Below the pieces are notes generated by a model. The model was not told the DNA's origin, did no database searches, and was given only the letters and a program-made list of their open reading frames with translations. Made by a program: the position numbers and the translations under genes. From NCBI RefSeq assembly GCF_002159665.1, contig NZ_NFJC01000027.1:1-42079 (forward strand): a DNA stretch of 42,079 bases, written 5' to 3'. The stretch is from Desulfovibrio sp. An276 (GTDB lineage Bacteria > Desulfobacterota > Desulfovibrionia > Desulfovibrionales > Desulfovibrionaceae). The stretch's first letter is position 1. Each line of letters starts with the position of its first letter. Below, piece after piece: positions 41,581 to 42,079 of the stretch.

Positions 41581-41939
41581 CCTGTGGAGACCATTTTCCG
41601 CTCTTTTGGCTATTGACACGAAAGGACGTTTTTGGAAAATTCTGAAGGAACCACAAGCCTTCGGAAGAATGCCTTTTGCAGGATGCTTTTCCTCAAGGCT
41701 GCAACACTTTGGCAACGCATTGCCTTGGGCAACCACACCTCAAAGGCCCGGCAAAGTGTTCTTCATTCACAGAGTGTATGTCCGCGCATGTCTTGCGCAC
41801 ATGCCGCAAGCTCCACGAGGCCCACACGAAATGAGTCACAACAGAATCCCCATCTTTCCCGGTACAGTCAGGCGCCGCATGCTCGGCTGACTCTGGGTAC
41901 ACATATCCCAAACCGGTGTTTTCTCTCTGGACAAGGCTT

Positions 41940-41975
41940 GCGCTCAAGGGTGCTGGCCCTTCTTTTATCGAGCGC
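41940..41975 (+). terminator. Nested hairpin with T tract, possible terminator
   Basis: AAGGG (41946-41950) pairs with CCCTT (41957-41961), followed by C and TTTT. An outer pair, GCGCTC (41940-41945) with GAGCGC (41970-41975), encloses it. The inner hairpin alone would be a rightward terminator. Confidence 0.4.
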
Positions 41976-41984
41976 GCCGTAAAA

Positions 41985-42004
41985 CCTCTCCCTTCAGGGG
42001 GAGG
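41985..42004 (-). terminator. Hairpin with leftward T tract
   Basis: CCTCTCCC (41985-41992) and GGGGGAGG (41997-42004) form an 8-bp stem (one G-U pair) with loop TTCA. On the leftward strand it is followed by TTTT, so it may end a leftward gene beyond the window edge. Confidence 0.4.
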
Positions 42005-42079
42005 ATATAAGGCGCCCCTAGCTTGGCAAGTTTGCCTTTAGTTGGGAGTTCTTTGGGATTCGATATACTGCTTAAGGAC

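Larger units (their letters stand above)
41531..42079. other. Intergenic tail, no confident gene
   Basis: The last 549 bases contain several short open frames but none with both a good ribosome site and sensible composition. I see inverted repeats at 41526-41580, 41940-41975 and 41985-42004. The last 80 bases (GGAGGATATAAGG and following) are AT-richer and may be a promoter region for a gene beyond the window. Confidence 0.5.

Overview
The window reads as a chromosome segment of a sulfate-reducing bacterium of the Desulfovibrio group (Desulfovibrionaceae). The main clue is a TunR-type molybdate/tungstate regulator, an inactivated XerC/D recombinase fold joined to Mop/TOBE domains. To my knowledge that family is described only from sulfate-reducing deltaproteobacteria, and here it sits between modA and modBC. 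The sequence is GC-rich by eye and uses many GTG and TTG starts. I see no tRNA, rRNA, CRISPR array, transposase or prophage gene.

Left part, 1-6.6 kb: molybdenum/tungsten handling. A gene tail (1-84) converges on modA. tunR diverges from modA across a shared control region holding a CTATAC-N17-GTATAG palindrome. modB-modC form a second leftward unit. After a gene-poor stretch come a MOSC-domain protein (leftward), an FmdE-family zinc-ribbon protein and a MogA/MoaB-like molybdopterin protein (rightward). Together they suggest uptake of the oxyanion, regulation by it, and cofactor insertion or maturation.

Middle part, 6.6-11 kb: a close-packed trio of O-acetylhomoserine sulfhydrylase, a beta-ketoacyl-ACP synthase and an AMP-forming acyl ligase.

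Right part, 11.3-41.5 kb: a complete type VI secretion system, all rightward. The order is vgrG, tssF, tssG, terminator, tssB, tssC, hcp, clpV, then a spike-loading block (DUF2169 fused to pentapeptide repeats, a second pentapeptide protein, DUF3540, DUF4150 PAAR-like), then tssJ, tssK, tssL, tssM, an AMIN-like membrane-anchored protein, tssE, a four-gene signalling module, and tssA. All thirteen core components plus a PAAR-like tip are present. No Fha, PpkA, PppA or TagF gene is seen. In the place where such post-translational control might be expected there is a partner-switching set: a STAS antagonist, a GHKL anti-sigma-type kinase, a membrane-spanning SpoIIE/PP2C phosphatase with a large extracytoplasmic domain, and a periplasmic substrate-binding protein with no transporter genes. 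The last three junctions overlap or nearly touch. My leading candidate for an undescribed system is that a periplasmic ligand, read by the binding protein and the phosphatase sensor, switches the STAS/kinase pair and through it the T6SS. That is an inference from gene order and domain content. No classical toxin/immunity pair is recognisable, so the cargo is unknown.

The final 550 bases hold several inverted repeats but no convincing gene.
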